Of a stretch of 64,000 bases of DNA, positions 1 through 11,839 are shown piece by piece. The stretch is from Gnetum montanum (Eukaryota; Streptophyta; Gnetopsida; Gnetales; Gnetaceae). The translations under genes were made by a program, and so were the position numbers. A model generated the notes under the pieces. The model ran no database searches. It was given only the letters and a program-made list of their open reading frames with translations, and had not been told where the DNA came from. The stretch spans positions 392,432 through 456,431 of the forward strand of contig MNCI01004158.1 of the NCBI GenBank assembly GCA_015680685.1. Reading direction: 5' to 3'. Position 1 is the first letter of the stretch; every line of letters starts with the position of its first letter.

Positions 1-780
1 TCATGTGATTTAACATGTGATAAGGTCTTCCACCATTTCTGTCAGACTTCATACTAATCCAAGACATTAAGGATTCCCAACTCTAAACTTACCCCAATAT
101 TAATGGATTGACATTGGATTCTCTAATATCCAACCTATTATTAAAATAATTATTTTTAACCTTGTTGTAGTATAAATAAGACTTCAACTTTGTAGTGAGG
201 TGTGTATCATTTGTGCACCCATCGGGCACCTATTAGGCATTTTTTTTAGCATCTTTTGTACAACCTTAGTGAATCCAACATGCACCCAAGGTGTGCACCA
301 AAATTGATACCCAAACAAATCCACCTCATGTTGAAGTTCAATTCCCCTTGAAGAATTATTATGGGAGGATTCGTTAAGCTTTGTGATAACTAAAGACCAT
401 TAGAGTCCATTATCGGGTTGTCGAGGTTGCTGCATTGTCTAGCCAACAAGGCATAATCACAATTTAGGTGAAGTCTCCCTTGTAATTCTCATCATCATCT
501 ATGCTTGTAACTTTGACTTCAATTTGATTTAATTATAAATCTTTATTCTTGAACTTGAGATTAGAAGTTAGGATAAAGGTTCATAAATTTACTTATGAAT
601 GACAAGCATAAGTGTGGAATTTGTTTAAATTGAATTCTAATCATTTATTATCTTGATGATTCTTTGACTTTTTAAACCATTCCTCCACAGATACGACTCA
701 CAAGTTAGTCACAAACAAGGTGATAATCTTTACAATAAAAGAAAGAAAAATAAATTTTTAAGATATCCAGCACTGAATTT
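1..780. other. AT-rich sequence, no gene recognised
   Basis: I see no coding domain here. A TATA-like stretch (tataaataag) near 171-180 is followed by sequence that could be the transcribed part of an old LTR, but I found no partner copy, no termini and no target duplication. The integrase remnant that begins just downstream suggests this is decayed retrotransposon DNA. Confidence 0.3.
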
Positions 781-793
781 TTCCTAGCTCATC

Positions 794-1590
794 ATGCCTG
801 TTAAACCAAAATGGTACGATGGCCTCCTCACTTATCTTCTTACTCAAGAGATGCCACAAGAGTTATACCACCAAAAAAATAATAGTTTCTTCATCAAGTC
901 AAATGCTTCATGGAGATTAATGGATATCTTTACAAGGTGTGTGCTAATGGCCTAGTTTGTTGGTGTGTTCCTGATGCTGGTCAACTGCATGTTCTCCAAG
1001 ATGCTCACAAGGGTCCTTGTGGGGGCCACTATGCAAGGAGACACATGACCATTAAAATCTTGATGGAAGGGTACTATTGGCCAACAATCTTCAAGGATGC
1101 CCACCATTTGTCCACTCTTGTGAATGTTATCAATGAGATGGTGGGATGACTACTCAAATGGAGGGACCTTAGTAGCGAATCCAACCATTGGAATCCTTCG
1201 ACATCTGGGGCATTGACTTCATGGGTCCAATCACACCCATGTTAAATGGAAAGGCATACATAATAGTTGTTGTTGACTATTGTACAAAATGGGCAAAAGC
1301 AGTAGTCATCACTGATTTTACTTCTTCCACTACTACTCTATTTGTACAACAAAATGTTATAAACACATTTGGAGTGCCATGTGCATTAATTTTTGACAAC
1401 GATACTCATTTTATAGGTGCTACGTTTTGCAAGCTCATGCAACACCTGGGGATTGAACACAAATTAACAACACCCTACCATCCCTAGGCCAATGGTCAAG
1501 CAAAGATACCAATAGGGAGATTACTAAAATATTAACAAGAAAAACTAGCAAATATAAGAGAGACTAGAGCACAAAACTTAACGATGCCCT
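794..1590 (+). pseudogene. Athila-like Ty3/gypsy integrase remnant (zinc-binding and catalytic core)
   Basis: This is a broken pol 3' region of an LTR retrotransposon; integrase inserts the cDNA into the host genome. Translation shows the pre-integrase segment (KPKWYDGLLTYLL from 794), then after a frameshift the zinc-binding region with GGHYARR and YYWPTIFKDAHH (910-1150). The catalytic core follows (1188-1487) with FDIWGIDFMGPI around the first Asp and DNDTHF around the second Asp. Beyond a stop at about 1486 comes ANGQAK, where the catalytic Glu would be expected and Lys is seen. FKDA and WGIDFMGP are typical of the Athila group. At least two frameshifts and several stops make it non-functional. 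RNase H and RT were not found upstream. Confidence 0.8.
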
Positions 1591-1637
1591 CTGGGCATAC
1601 CACTCAATATGCAAACTCGCTATAGGCTACTATCCCT

Positions 1638-2600
1638 ATGAGCTGGTGTATGAAAAATTACCAACTCTTCCAATTCAATCTGAGCTTCGTATAGTTTCAA
1701 CAACTTGTGACCTAGACCTTGACCTAAGCCTAGCACAAAAAGAGAGATTGATCAACCTTAACATGCTAGATGAAAATCGGTTAGTAGCCCTATCTTTAAA
1801 TGAAATACACAAAGCATTCAGTAAATAATGTCATGAGCTTAGAATACATAAGTTAAACTTTCAAAATGGGGATAGGGTCCTCTACTAGAACCCCATAGAT
1901 GTACCTCAATGAACTAAGTTCCAAACAATCTTGATAAGGGCCTTATATTATTTATGAAACCTTTCCTTCAGGGACCATGTTAATTTATAAACCTAAGATC
2001 CTAAAAAAGAAACAATTAGTCAACATGCAATTAAAACCTTTCCATGAGTCCAAGCAAAGTAGTGTCATCAACACCTCATTGGATGGACATCCATGCTTAG
2101 TCTTTTTGATCTCCTTCTTTCAACTCAATTGTAGGGAGGATGGCCATCCGTGCTAGTCATTAAATTGGCTCTTCAGCTTTCAACTCTTCTAATTCAATTT
2201 GAGCTCCATACACTTTCAATAGCCTGTGATCTTGACCTTGACCTTAGCCTAGCGCAAAAAGAAAGGCTAGTCAACCTGAATGTCCTAGATAAGAATAGAT
2301 TGGTAGCTTTGTCTTTGAATGAAGTGCACAAGGCATTCAACAAAAAACACCATGACCTCAAAATTAGGAAATTCAAATTTCAACTTGGAGACAAGGTCTT
2401 TTACTGGAACCCCACACATGTACCACAACAAACTAAGTTTCAAACCTTGTGAAAATGGCCTTACATCATTTACAAAACCTTTCCTACTAGGGCCATGTTG
2501 ATCTACAAACTTGAGAGCCCAAACAAAAAATAGGTGGTCAACATGTAGAAAGTCAAACCTTTCCATTAGCCCAAAAGAGCAATGCTAACAACACCTCATT
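1638..2600 (+). pseudogene. Tandemly duplicated integrase C-terminal segment
   Basis: Two successive copies of the same integrase C-terminal region are present, about 1646-1910 and 2170-2452. Both encode LDLDLSLAQKERL followed by LDENRLVALSLNE or LDKNRLVALSLNE, then the post-core GDRVLY or GDKVFYWNP motif seen in plant gypsy integrases. The sequence between them (about 2040-2160, with GATGGCCATCC) recurs at about 2580-2700. A segment of roughly 515 bp was therefore duplicated in tandem. Both copies are broken. A third, more diverged copy lies at 8387-8730. The parent family is the Athila-like element of the preceding entry. Confidence 0.75.
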
Positions 2601-2639
2601 AGATGGACAACCTCGCTCAATCTTTTGAATCTCCTCCTT

Positions 2640-4660
2640 CCAACTCAATTGTGGGGGAGATGGCCATCCATGCTAACCAATTAAATGGCTCCTCAATTTT
2701 TATACTTTTTTGTTTTACAATTTTTTGTTTTCCACCTTTTTATTTTTACACTTTTTGTTTTACACCATCATTAGTATGTTTTATCTTTCTTAAATATTTT
2801 TCAATCTCTTCTATATTTTACTTTATTTTGGTTTGATTTTTCTTATGTTTTTCTAATTTTTGTTTTCTTTTTCTTTTTCTTTATTGCCAACAAGACACAG
2901 TGATGTTGTAGATATTTGCTAATGGTGGTTTGCACTTAATGTTTTTGGTTTCTAGTGTCTAGTTTTTCTCTTTGAATTTTGATATTGATAACTAAGACAA
3001 AGTTTCCTTTTCATGAAACAGGTAATGAGGCCACATCATCCACCCATCAATAGAACTCTATGGTTTTCCTAGTTTTGGAAATATGAGGTTCCTTTTCCTT
3101 AATGAAACTTTAATGAACTTGTGAGCTTGGTAGTTTCCAAATTGGGGAAAAATTAAATGGAATGATAAGGGTGTGACTGCAAGGTGATTCGATCCTCTCT
3201 ATACTTGCCTAAACTCTTGAGTGCATGAGTGTTTTCATAGATTTCTTACCGTTCCACTATCAACCAAGAGTACAAAGTTAAATCTTTGCATGGTGTGGTT
3301 TCCATCCAAAAATCCATAAAAACATAAAATTCATAAAAAATGATAAGAATTAAAACCACACCTTTTAAACCAAATAATCAGCTACAAGCATTGGTTATGG
3401 GACTAGAAAGACATGTTACCAATGCCTGAAGGTCCCTTGTAACTAAGGCCCTTTCTCACTTACTACTTCTCTTTTCTTCTCAATAAGGAAGGGTGATTGA
3501 TCTATGGGAACATTCTTGTGTCTTGAGGGGGAGCACTGGTCTTAGTGTCTTAATGCAAAGTCACTACAAGTGGTTGGTTTTGATTTGAACTAAGGATGGA
3601 CTTTATCATATCATTTAACCACAAAATCCACAAGGGACTTCATGTGATCATGAGATGGAACTCCATTTTACTCTTCTCTCTCATCCACCAATACTTCCTA
3701 TTATTCACCTCATTGTCAATTTTTCATGGTTGTGTTCAATGTCTTAGTTTGATTTGTTAAAATTCATTTGGTAAATTCTTTTGGATTAGGTCCTTAACTT
3801 TTCATATTCATTAATCAACTATGGGGTCCACGAACTCCTTGGTTTGAGGATATGCAAGCACAAAAAGGGCATGAGCCTGCTATGGGAAGGACCCACTTGC
3901 ATTTTCCTTAGTTCAGTTAGTTAAGTTCATTATCCTTGGGTAGTTGTGTAATCAAATCTTCTGCATTCCCCATTGGTTACATCTAACTGTGTGCTCTTTA
4001 ATGGCATTTTCAAACAAAATCTCATTCTCCAATGTTGTGAACCATCTAATCCCTCTTCAAGCATTTCATCATGTTCATAGCTTTTTTGGCTCTCAAAGGA
4101 TCCCAAATTTGTATTAAAACTCCAATTTTTTGAAGTTTGAATTGTGAAAAATTTTCCACATAGGCTTTGTCAATGGGACCCTGTCAACAAAGTCGATGCA
4201 TAGATGAGATCTCATCGATGCATGACAAAAATTCTATAAATACATGCATACACTTTGTAATTTTTGACATTTATGCATAAATGAGGGGGAAGTTTTTGAA
4301 CTTTTCAAAGCCCAGAACCTTTCAAGAGTCATAACTTCCGCACTATTTTTCTGATTCACTCCATTTTTAAACCTATAGCTATCGAAGGTAAATCGTGGCG
4401 ACCACAAACCTTAGGTTTTTGATGGGAAACTTTTCTAACTCCCACGAAGGATTAACTAAGAAACCAACATAAAAAATCAATTTATGAGAGTTAAACTCCT
4501 CCAACAAACTCTAGTGGCATTCTAAATTAGATAACATTAAAATAATAATCAAATAATCAATCTGCCATGGTCATAACTTAGCCTAAGTGTAACTGCCCAA
4601 TGAGATAAGGCACTTAAATGCTAAAAGTTACACATTATATGCTAATCTTGGGTTATGTTA
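2640..4660. other. Non-coding spacer between integrase remnant and coiled-coil ORF
   Basis: No coding domain is recognisable. It contains a T-rich tract (2695-2880). Around 4140-4440 there is LTR-like sequence: a TATA-like site (tataaatac, 4236-4244) downstream of a near-perfect 28-bp palindrome (4196-4223), as in the U3 regions of the other LTRs here. The spacer lies where Athila-type elements have their pol-to-3'-LTR interval. The stretch around 3850 (aaggacccacttg) is similar to one near 11010, so the two elements share this spacer. Confidence 0.4.
4196..4223. repeat. 28-bp near-perfect palindrome
   Basis: The sequence centred on GAGATCTC at 4206-4213 pairs outward for 14 bp on each side with one mismatched pair. 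It lies about 12 bp before a TATA-like box, the position occupied by palindromic motifs in the U3 of the related LTRs. Confidence 0.6.
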
Positions 4661-4669
4661 TGACAACAT

Positions 4670-6340
4670 ATGGCACCTAAGGGAAAGCATGTGTAGGAAG
4701 GAAAACCATCCCAACCAAGGGACAAACAACCAAGAACTGGTAGGGGCCAAGAGTAGGCCCATGAGCAAGAAGTTGAAACCTATGTAATGGGACTTGTTTG
4801 GGAAGAACCTGAAGTGGAATCTATCCAAAAAATTCTTGAAGAAGCGGTCAAGATTGAACAGTCACACCAAGATGAGGCACCAGGGCCAAGACTGAACCTT
4901 GAGGTCACCCTAATAGATGCCTACCTCAAGCAGATCGCAAATAAGGAGGCTGATTGAGCACAACCTAGCATGAGGAATTGTTAGATTGACTAGTGGAAAT
5001 TGGGTGACTAATTTCAAATGTCTTTGACCTTCTAGATACCATCACTGCAACCCAGTTGAAGCTACTTGAGGTAAGGGGCAAATGCATCATAATGGATGAG
5101 CAACTTAAAATAGCAAGAGTAGAGAACCAATTTTTGGCTACGAAGGTTACCGATCTGAGAGCTCGTCTTGTTGATCCCGTGTTGCTCAACCTAGGACTAA
5201 CATGTGATGAAGCTTTCAAACAACTTTAGGACAAACTTAAAAAGGTTAAGAATGCAAAGGAGATGGTAGTCTGTGACCAGTCCTTGGCCAATGCCACAAT
5301 GCATAACATTGAGAAGGACTTGATCCAAACGCGTCGAGAGAATGAGAACTTGACCACAAAGAATCATCACCTGTGGAATTTTGATGTGCAGAAGTGGTAG
5401 ATGGCAAATTTTATCCATCAACATTAGGAGGAGTTAGCTAACATAAACATAGAATTAAGGAGATTTATAGTAGAAAATGGAAACCTCTTCATGGAGGAAG
5501 TTTATTCCCTTCATAAAAAAATTGCAATTAAGATTGCTGCTTAGAAAAATGAGGCCCTAAAGTTTGAAAGGGTTAAAAATCATTACAAGGACTAGGTGGG
5601 ATTGCAGAAAGAGATTAATGAGAAGCTTCTAATTGGTGAAGGCAAAAGTAAATGAGGCCCTCTAGTAGCTCCAACAAGGAGGCGATGTTTGGTAGCCTAT
5701 CTTTGATGGGTTCAACACATACAATAAGGCAAAAATCTACATGAAGGAGCTACAGATCAAGGAGATGATTAAATACATGGAGATTCCCAATCTCTGCTAT
5801 GAAAACCTAGCAATGTTGATTGTCAAAAAGTCATGGTCATAATTGGAGAAACAAGTGGCCAATTCATACTTGTTGTACGAGGCAGAGTTCAAGCACCATA
5901 AAGAGACCAAGCAAAAGCTTGAGATTGCAAAGGTGGAACTCAAGGTTCTCAAGGTGAAGTTCACTAATCAAAGATCAATTACTAAGAACTTGGCCAAAAG
6001 GATGAAAGATTACCAAGAGCTGTAGAATGTACTCAAAGCATTTGACATCGAACATAAACAGTTCATTTCCTAGTTCATGAATGTGAAGGAGTTATTCCCG
6101 ACAATGCCTTGTCCATGGGATATTCTCATTTTGACCCATATTGGTGATGCAGTGTGGACTGTGAATAATCCTTGGAGTAAGGAGGAGAAGATGAAGGCAC
6201 TATTAAATGCCTTTCATCTTCCTTCAGAAGTTATAGCTACCATCGTACAACCATAATAATCACCTCAACCACCACATGCACTTGAAGTACGAGAAGGTCC
6301 TTTGAAACCTCAAGAGCCTTCACTGCTTGGGATCATTTGA
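4670..6340 (+). pseudogene. Retrotransposon coiled-coil ORF, copy A (between pol and 3' LTR)
   Basis: This additional ORF is not one of the canonical gag or pol domains. It starts MAPKGKHV at 4670. An internal deletion relative to the fuller copy at 23685-26535 joins an N-terminal acidic part (LNLEVTLIDAYLKQIANKEAD) to a long heptad-rich region (about 5090-6030, e.g. EIAKVELKVLKVKFTNQRSI). It ends with a proline-rich tail (EGPLKPQEPSLLGII). Many in-frame stops are present, mostly TAG or TAA where a Gln codon is plausible. It sits about 230 bp upstream of an LTR start, the place of the env-like or additional ORF in Athila elements. No signal peptide or membrane segment is seen, so an envelope role is not supported. 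Function unknown. Confidence 0.65.
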
Positions 6341-6570
6341 ACTTCATCATCATCTTCACATCATTCCAGGAGTTTTATTTGTTTGTTTTGTCATAGTGTT
6401 CAATTTTATTATTCTAAACACCAAAATTTTGTAATGATTGTAAAACCGTACACTTGGGCATTCAGTTTTTGTTGTGTTTCTTTTGTGTGTATGTAGTCAG
6501 TCAATAATCCCATACCTTCCCAAAATTTTGTAAGCAACTCAAGGATAAGTCTTCATTTAGTCATGGGAGT

Positions 6571-8256
6571 ATGATGAGTTAGTCATTAGGCTGTGTCAAT
6601 AGGATGCCATTAACGTAACCCTGTTGACGGGATTTTGTCAATGTAAGGTTTGACCCATCAATAGGGCACCCTATTTTTGCCTATAAATGTGCACCTACCT
6701 ACCACATTTATGGCATTCCTTTCATAGTTATAGAAAAGTGCTTGCAGTTTTTTCTCTCAGAAGTTAGAATATTTTCTAAGTGCTAACAGTAGGAGTCAAA
6801 GAGTGTACGAATCTTTATTCGAGCACTATTGTACTTGAGCACTTAAGTGTGGATGGTAATAAAGATGAGCTTTTCTGATAAACCTTGTAGCACTTAGACT
6901 AGATTAATTAATTCCTTTAGCATTTAATATTCATGAAATATACTTTAATGTTCTTAAGTACTGATGAGTGGCAAGGTACCCCTACACTCAACCATACGAA
7001 TACGAGCGTAGCACGTGCGATCCGGTCAAACTCCGCAGACTAAGTGCCTACACGCCTTATGGAACACTTAAGGTTAATTATTCGTTGTCTTCCTAGACTT
7101 ACTTGTAGTTGTCACGGTTGTATGGTTAAGTAAGTCTGAGGTATATGATTTTTATAGTCTTTTATGTTTTATCTCCTATGTTGATAAGGTGAAGGGTGAA
7201 GAGGCTAATTATTAACTTTAACTAACTAACTAAGTTTGAATTAACCTAGCATCAACATCCATTCCCACTTACCGTTCACACCCTGAACTAATGAAACCTT
7301 GGTTACCAAACGTTAGTCATTGTTGGGATCACCAAGCATAACGCACGTACTTGAAGCGGTCGTACTAAGGCACTTAACTAGGAGAGAAGGGTTGAGAGAG
7401 ATTTAATTACTAATAAAGAATTTAAATGAGAAACAATAAATAATAGTAAATAAAGTCCTAATTAGCCTATTCCATGCACTACAAAGGTTTATCCAAGAAG
7501 TTCGTCTTTATTGTTGTACACAAACTTGTGTTCAGGTACAATATTTGCTCGAATAAAGATCTGTTCACTTTGGAGCTCCTACTGCGGGCACATGGAAAAT
7601 ATTATATCTCTGGAGGGATCAAACTGCCAAAGTTTCACTATGGTCTAGGCCTAGAATGAGAAAAAAGGGAGAGCCATCTGTTATTTATAGATTTGACGGT
7701 GCACCGCGATATTGCGGGGGAAGATGCGATATCGCAGCAGTCACGATATCGCGTATGTGATATCGTGGCCCATGCGATATCGTGTCCCATCAAGTACTTA
7801 ATTAATATCAATTTAATAGCACACATAAGTACAACCACTTCGAGCATACGCTTAGCACTTGGTAATCCCAGTAACACTTAACGTTTGGTAACCCAGTAGT
7901 GTTATAGCATGTTTAGGATGTGTATGATAAGTGGGAACAAATGCTTATGTTAGGATTAGTTAAGTGATAGCTAGTTGTTAGATTAATTTAGTAATTGAAT
8001 ACTTTATTCTTTATTTTTGTTCATTAGGCAACTTAATTCATGAAAGATAAAATGATAAAAATCATATGACTTAGTTACACTTAATCATACATTTGCACTT
8101 CACAAGTGGAATTAGGAAGACAACAGTGACAATGGTTAGTTTCACCTCCTAGAACCAGTGTACTTAGAAACATAAAGTCTTTGGAATTTGACCGGATCAT
8201 TGAGTGAATGCTAGTGATTCGAATGGTTGGGCATAGGGTATTCTTTCTGCTCATCA
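6571..8256 (+). mobile_element. LTR of Athila-like element A, split by a solo LTR
   Basis: This LTR starts TGATGAGT at 6571 and ends CTGCTCATCA at 8256. The real LTR is 6571-6961 plus 7798-8256, about 850 bp once the inserted solo LTR and one copy of its target duplication are removed. A TATA box (tataaat, 6682-6688) follows a U3 rich in gttgacggg and tcaatagggc repeats. It follows the coiled-coil ORF and a purine-rich tract (atgggagta), so it is the 3' LTR in the sense orientation. It closely resembles the LTR at 22587-23436 in reverse complement. Confidence 0.75.
6962..7792 (-). mobile_element. Solo LTR (831 bp) with 5-bp target duplication AGTAC
   Basis: It runs from TGATGAGTGG (6962) to CCCATCA (7792) and is flanked by AGTAC at 6957-6961 and 7793-7797. 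There is no internal region, so this is the product of LTR-LTR recombination. By comparison with the 21727-22402 copy it is antisense: its TATA box reads on the minus strand (tttata at about 7683-7690). Its U3 (about 7700-7790) holds short repeats containing GATATCGC. It interrupts an LTR of the same superfamily. Confidence 0.88.
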
Positions 8257-8386
8257 ATCCCTTAGCCAATGGCCAAGTTGATGTCACAAACATAGAAATA
8301 ACTAGAATAGTAACTTACATGATTAGTAAATATAGGATGGATTGAAATACAAAGCTCAACGATGAATTATGGACATATAGGTCCAC

Positions 8387-8730
8387 ATGAAGACTCCCTA
8401 TAGGATATTGTCCCTACAAGCTAGCATATGGAAAATTGGCAAGGCTACCCATTCAAACTTATTTTTGCACATTAGCTACTATGGTGACTTAGACTTGGAC
8501 CTAACCATAGCACAATGTGAACATTTAAATAATCTAAATGTACTAGATGAAAACTACATGATTTTCATGATGCAAAATGAAGTGCATATAGTCTACAAAA
8601 AGTAATGACATGACTTGAAAATTAAATGACTAGAACTTTAACTGGAGGACAAAGTTCTATATTACAACCCAAGTCATATATCCTAATGCATAAAATTCCA
8701 AATACTTTGGAAAACACCTAACATTATCCA
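8387..8730 (+). pseudogene. Integrase C-terminal fragment (second Athila-like element)
   Basis: The translation contains DLDLDLTIAQCEHLNNLNVLDEN and then, after a stop, LEDKVLYYNPSH. These match the two copies at 1646-2452 in order and spacing, with many substitutions. It marks the pol end of a separate, older element whose coiled-coil ORF follows at 11.8-14.6 kb. Catalytic-core sequence was not recognised upstream. Confidence 0.65.
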
Positions 8731-11700
8731 TGTAGTTTGTTACTTCAATGCATTACAAATTTACCACCCTTTCAACCCATAGAAGCTCCTACTAGTTAAT
8801 ATAAATCAAGTTATATCATTTCAAGAACTTGTGAAAACCATCTTCACATCAATGCCAACTACAACCATTGTTGCCTACTCCATCTTTCATATCTTTTTCT
8901 TAGATCTTAGCCATGGGGAAGATACCTCAAATTTGTAGATTTTTTAGATGTAAGAAGATTCAAAATAATTTTTTTGTTTTGCAAATTTTTGACAACCCAA
9001 TATATCAAATGATGTGGGTAGTCCAACTAAGAAAAACTACATTTTTTCTAATTTTCTACTTACAATATCTTTGCGATTCGAATGAGTTTTGGATTGATCT
9101 TAAGCTTGTTGGAAATTTCATTTTGCAATTTATAAGTTTATAAAATTCAAGTCAATTGGAATTTATTTGATAATTCAAATTTGTTCCAAAGGGATCTTGA
9201 ATAAAACTATTCAGCATCTGGAATAGAAATTGGTAATTTGCACAATGAATATCTCTATGATCCGAGACAGTTATAGACTGAATGAATACTTGATATAAAG
9301 CTCTTTCAACAATGTACTTACCTATAAAGTTTAGAATTGATTTGATGGTTATAGTCTATAACACAAGAGTGGCCCAAAATGTGATTATTTAACTTCTTAG
9401 ATTAATGATTTGGTGAATATGATGAATTAATGATGGATGATGAAAGTTATTAGAGTGAAAAATTTTGTAAAATAAACCATTTAATTGTTGTAGCATCAAA
9501 TTGCCTCAATGACATCAATTACATCTTTTACAAACATGATTTGCCCACATATTTATAGCCAAATGATAGAACCATACTAAAATATAATGGGACCAACCTA
9601 TTTTATGAAAAATTAGGTTGAAAATTCAAGAAAAATGAGAGATTGGGGACATTATCTAATTACAAATCAATCCTTTAATAAAATAAAAAACAATTTTTAT
9701 TTTTGCTTAATATGATGACAAAGTCAAAATGTAACATTTTCTCTCTCTTATTTATCTTAGTGGACACATGAGGCATGACACACTATCTCTAACAAATTTA
9801 AATAGAGAGCTATGATATTTTTATTTTTTATTTTATAATTTTTTATCATTTTTCTATTTCTTCAATTTTTCCTTTTTTAATTTCTATTGTCTACTTCTTA
9901 TACATGTTCCAATTTATACTATTTTGAATTTTTTATACAATTTTCTAATTTTTTGAGGTCATTTCTTTTATGCATTTGCAAATATTTTCTACCTTTTTAT
10001 TAATAAAATTGCTAATCTCAATGTAGGAATCAACATCAAGTGTTAGAATTTTATCCTATGGTATCAATGTAGGAATAAAAGAATTTTATCCACCCTGCTA
10101 CTTCCATAACTAAGAGATCCTTGTTATGGGAATAATATGGTCCCATCACATTTAAAATTTAAACATAACCCATGACTATTGTGCCTTGAAGGAAGAATGA
10201 TCAAGGAGATATCAATATGGTTATGACATTAAGGAGAATTGTTGATTCTTTGGATTTCCACCTAATGTACCACTAGTCCCACATCAATGTATTACCACAA
10301 GTATTTTTCATTGTATTTGGGAAACATGATTCAATACCAAATGTTCCCTTGCTATGTCACTAGAAATGCATGTCCCATATCTAAAAGTAATCTTATGGCA
10401 ATGGCAAAAAAAAAAAACAATTAATTAATTCATATAAACTTACTTTTGAGATACCACCATAAAAGCACGTAACCCATGTTTGAAGGTGCTTCTTTGATGG
10501 GATTAGCATTGGCTACGAGCCTAGAAATATAGGTGACCTATGTTTGAAGGCACTTCTCTAACTAATGGCCAAGGTCCATATACTAAATAATGAAAATTAA
10601 TTATTTATTCTCAAAATATCTACTATTTTATTTTTCCATTTTCTTATTTGAGTAGTGATGTCTTGGTTAGTTGGTCTCATGATAATGGATCCAAGATGAC
10701 ACAATGCGATGTCACTAGAAGTAGTTTGACTTGGTTTGGAATCCATACATAAAGGTATAATGGTCATTTTAATCCATTATGACCATGGTAAGGTACCTCA
10801 TGTTATAATTCTCCAATCCATGCTTACTCCATCTCACTTCACTACATGTGTAATTGTGAATTTTATGGTTCTATATAGCACGGTGCCAAATTCCAACCAA
10901 GGCGATTATGTGTTGTTTATAAAAATGCCATGATCCATATTCAAATTCTAAGATGCTCACGAACACCTATATGAGTGGTTTTGTAATGGCATTATAAGCT
11001 AGACCTTGTGTGAGGGAGGACCCACTAGCATAACTTTTGTTGATCATGACCTTGGATCAGCTTCACACCTTTAATATATCATGGAAAACTTCCACACCAT
11101 TCATGCATCATTTTAGGGCCTACTACTCATTAAGTTTTATTAAATTTCAACAATTTTGTATTGCACTTTCTCCAAAAATCCTAAATTTGAACATATTTAA
11201 ACTTTATAAGATCAATCTTTCTTGATATCTATTATTATTAAGTTTAGTGGGATTCACACTTTAGCCTATTAACCCTTAGGAAGCTCCTAGACCTACTAAA
11301 CATGCAAAAAATGATGATTTCCTGGGCCAAATATAAGAAAAAAAGTGCATCATATTAGGTACAATGTATCTATGATATCACAATTATAAAAACCTATAAA
11401 TGCCTAGTTTCTCCCCTTCGAATTTTTCATAGTTCTGCTTTAGTTTCAAGGGGAGTTTTTGTTATTTATAGACCCTAAAGACTTCATAACACTATCTCTT
11501 ATGATTTACAAGTTTGATTTACTTCATTTAAAAACCTTTGAGGTCTTAAAGTTGAGCTCTTTATCATAGAGGCCACTAGGACGTGAACTATCAAATTTTC
11601 TAACACTCCCCTTTTTGAACATTTGAGGTAACTAATCTTAGAAATAATTAAAAATAATTATTAATATGACATTTTAGTTACCTTAGAGCCTTAGAAAAGT

Positions 11701-11830
11701 TATTCTATAATAACCTTAGGCCATTAATGCCACATTTCTTTTGATTTTGGTTTAAAAAAAAGGATTGACAAAGGCTTAAACTATTATGAATAAATTTCAA
11801 AAGCTAACAATTGATCCTTAGGTAATTGCA
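8731..11830. other. AT-rich decayed spacer, no gene recognised
   Basis: I recognise no domain in either strand. The T/A-rich stretch near 9810-10010 looks like low-complexity sequence. Around 11330-11520 there is TATA-like sequence (cctataaatgc near 11391) followed by text resembling 4240-4440, so a degraded LTR-like segment is possible. By position it is the pol-to-coiled-coil-ORF interval of the second element. Confidence 0.35.
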
Positions 11831-11839
11831 AATGATATC

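Noticed and set aside
2695-2880. T-rich stretch considered as a poly(A)/poly(T) tail of a LINE or SINE
   Set aside because: It is interrupted by C and A throughout, has no target duplication, and no adjacent non-LTR sequence.
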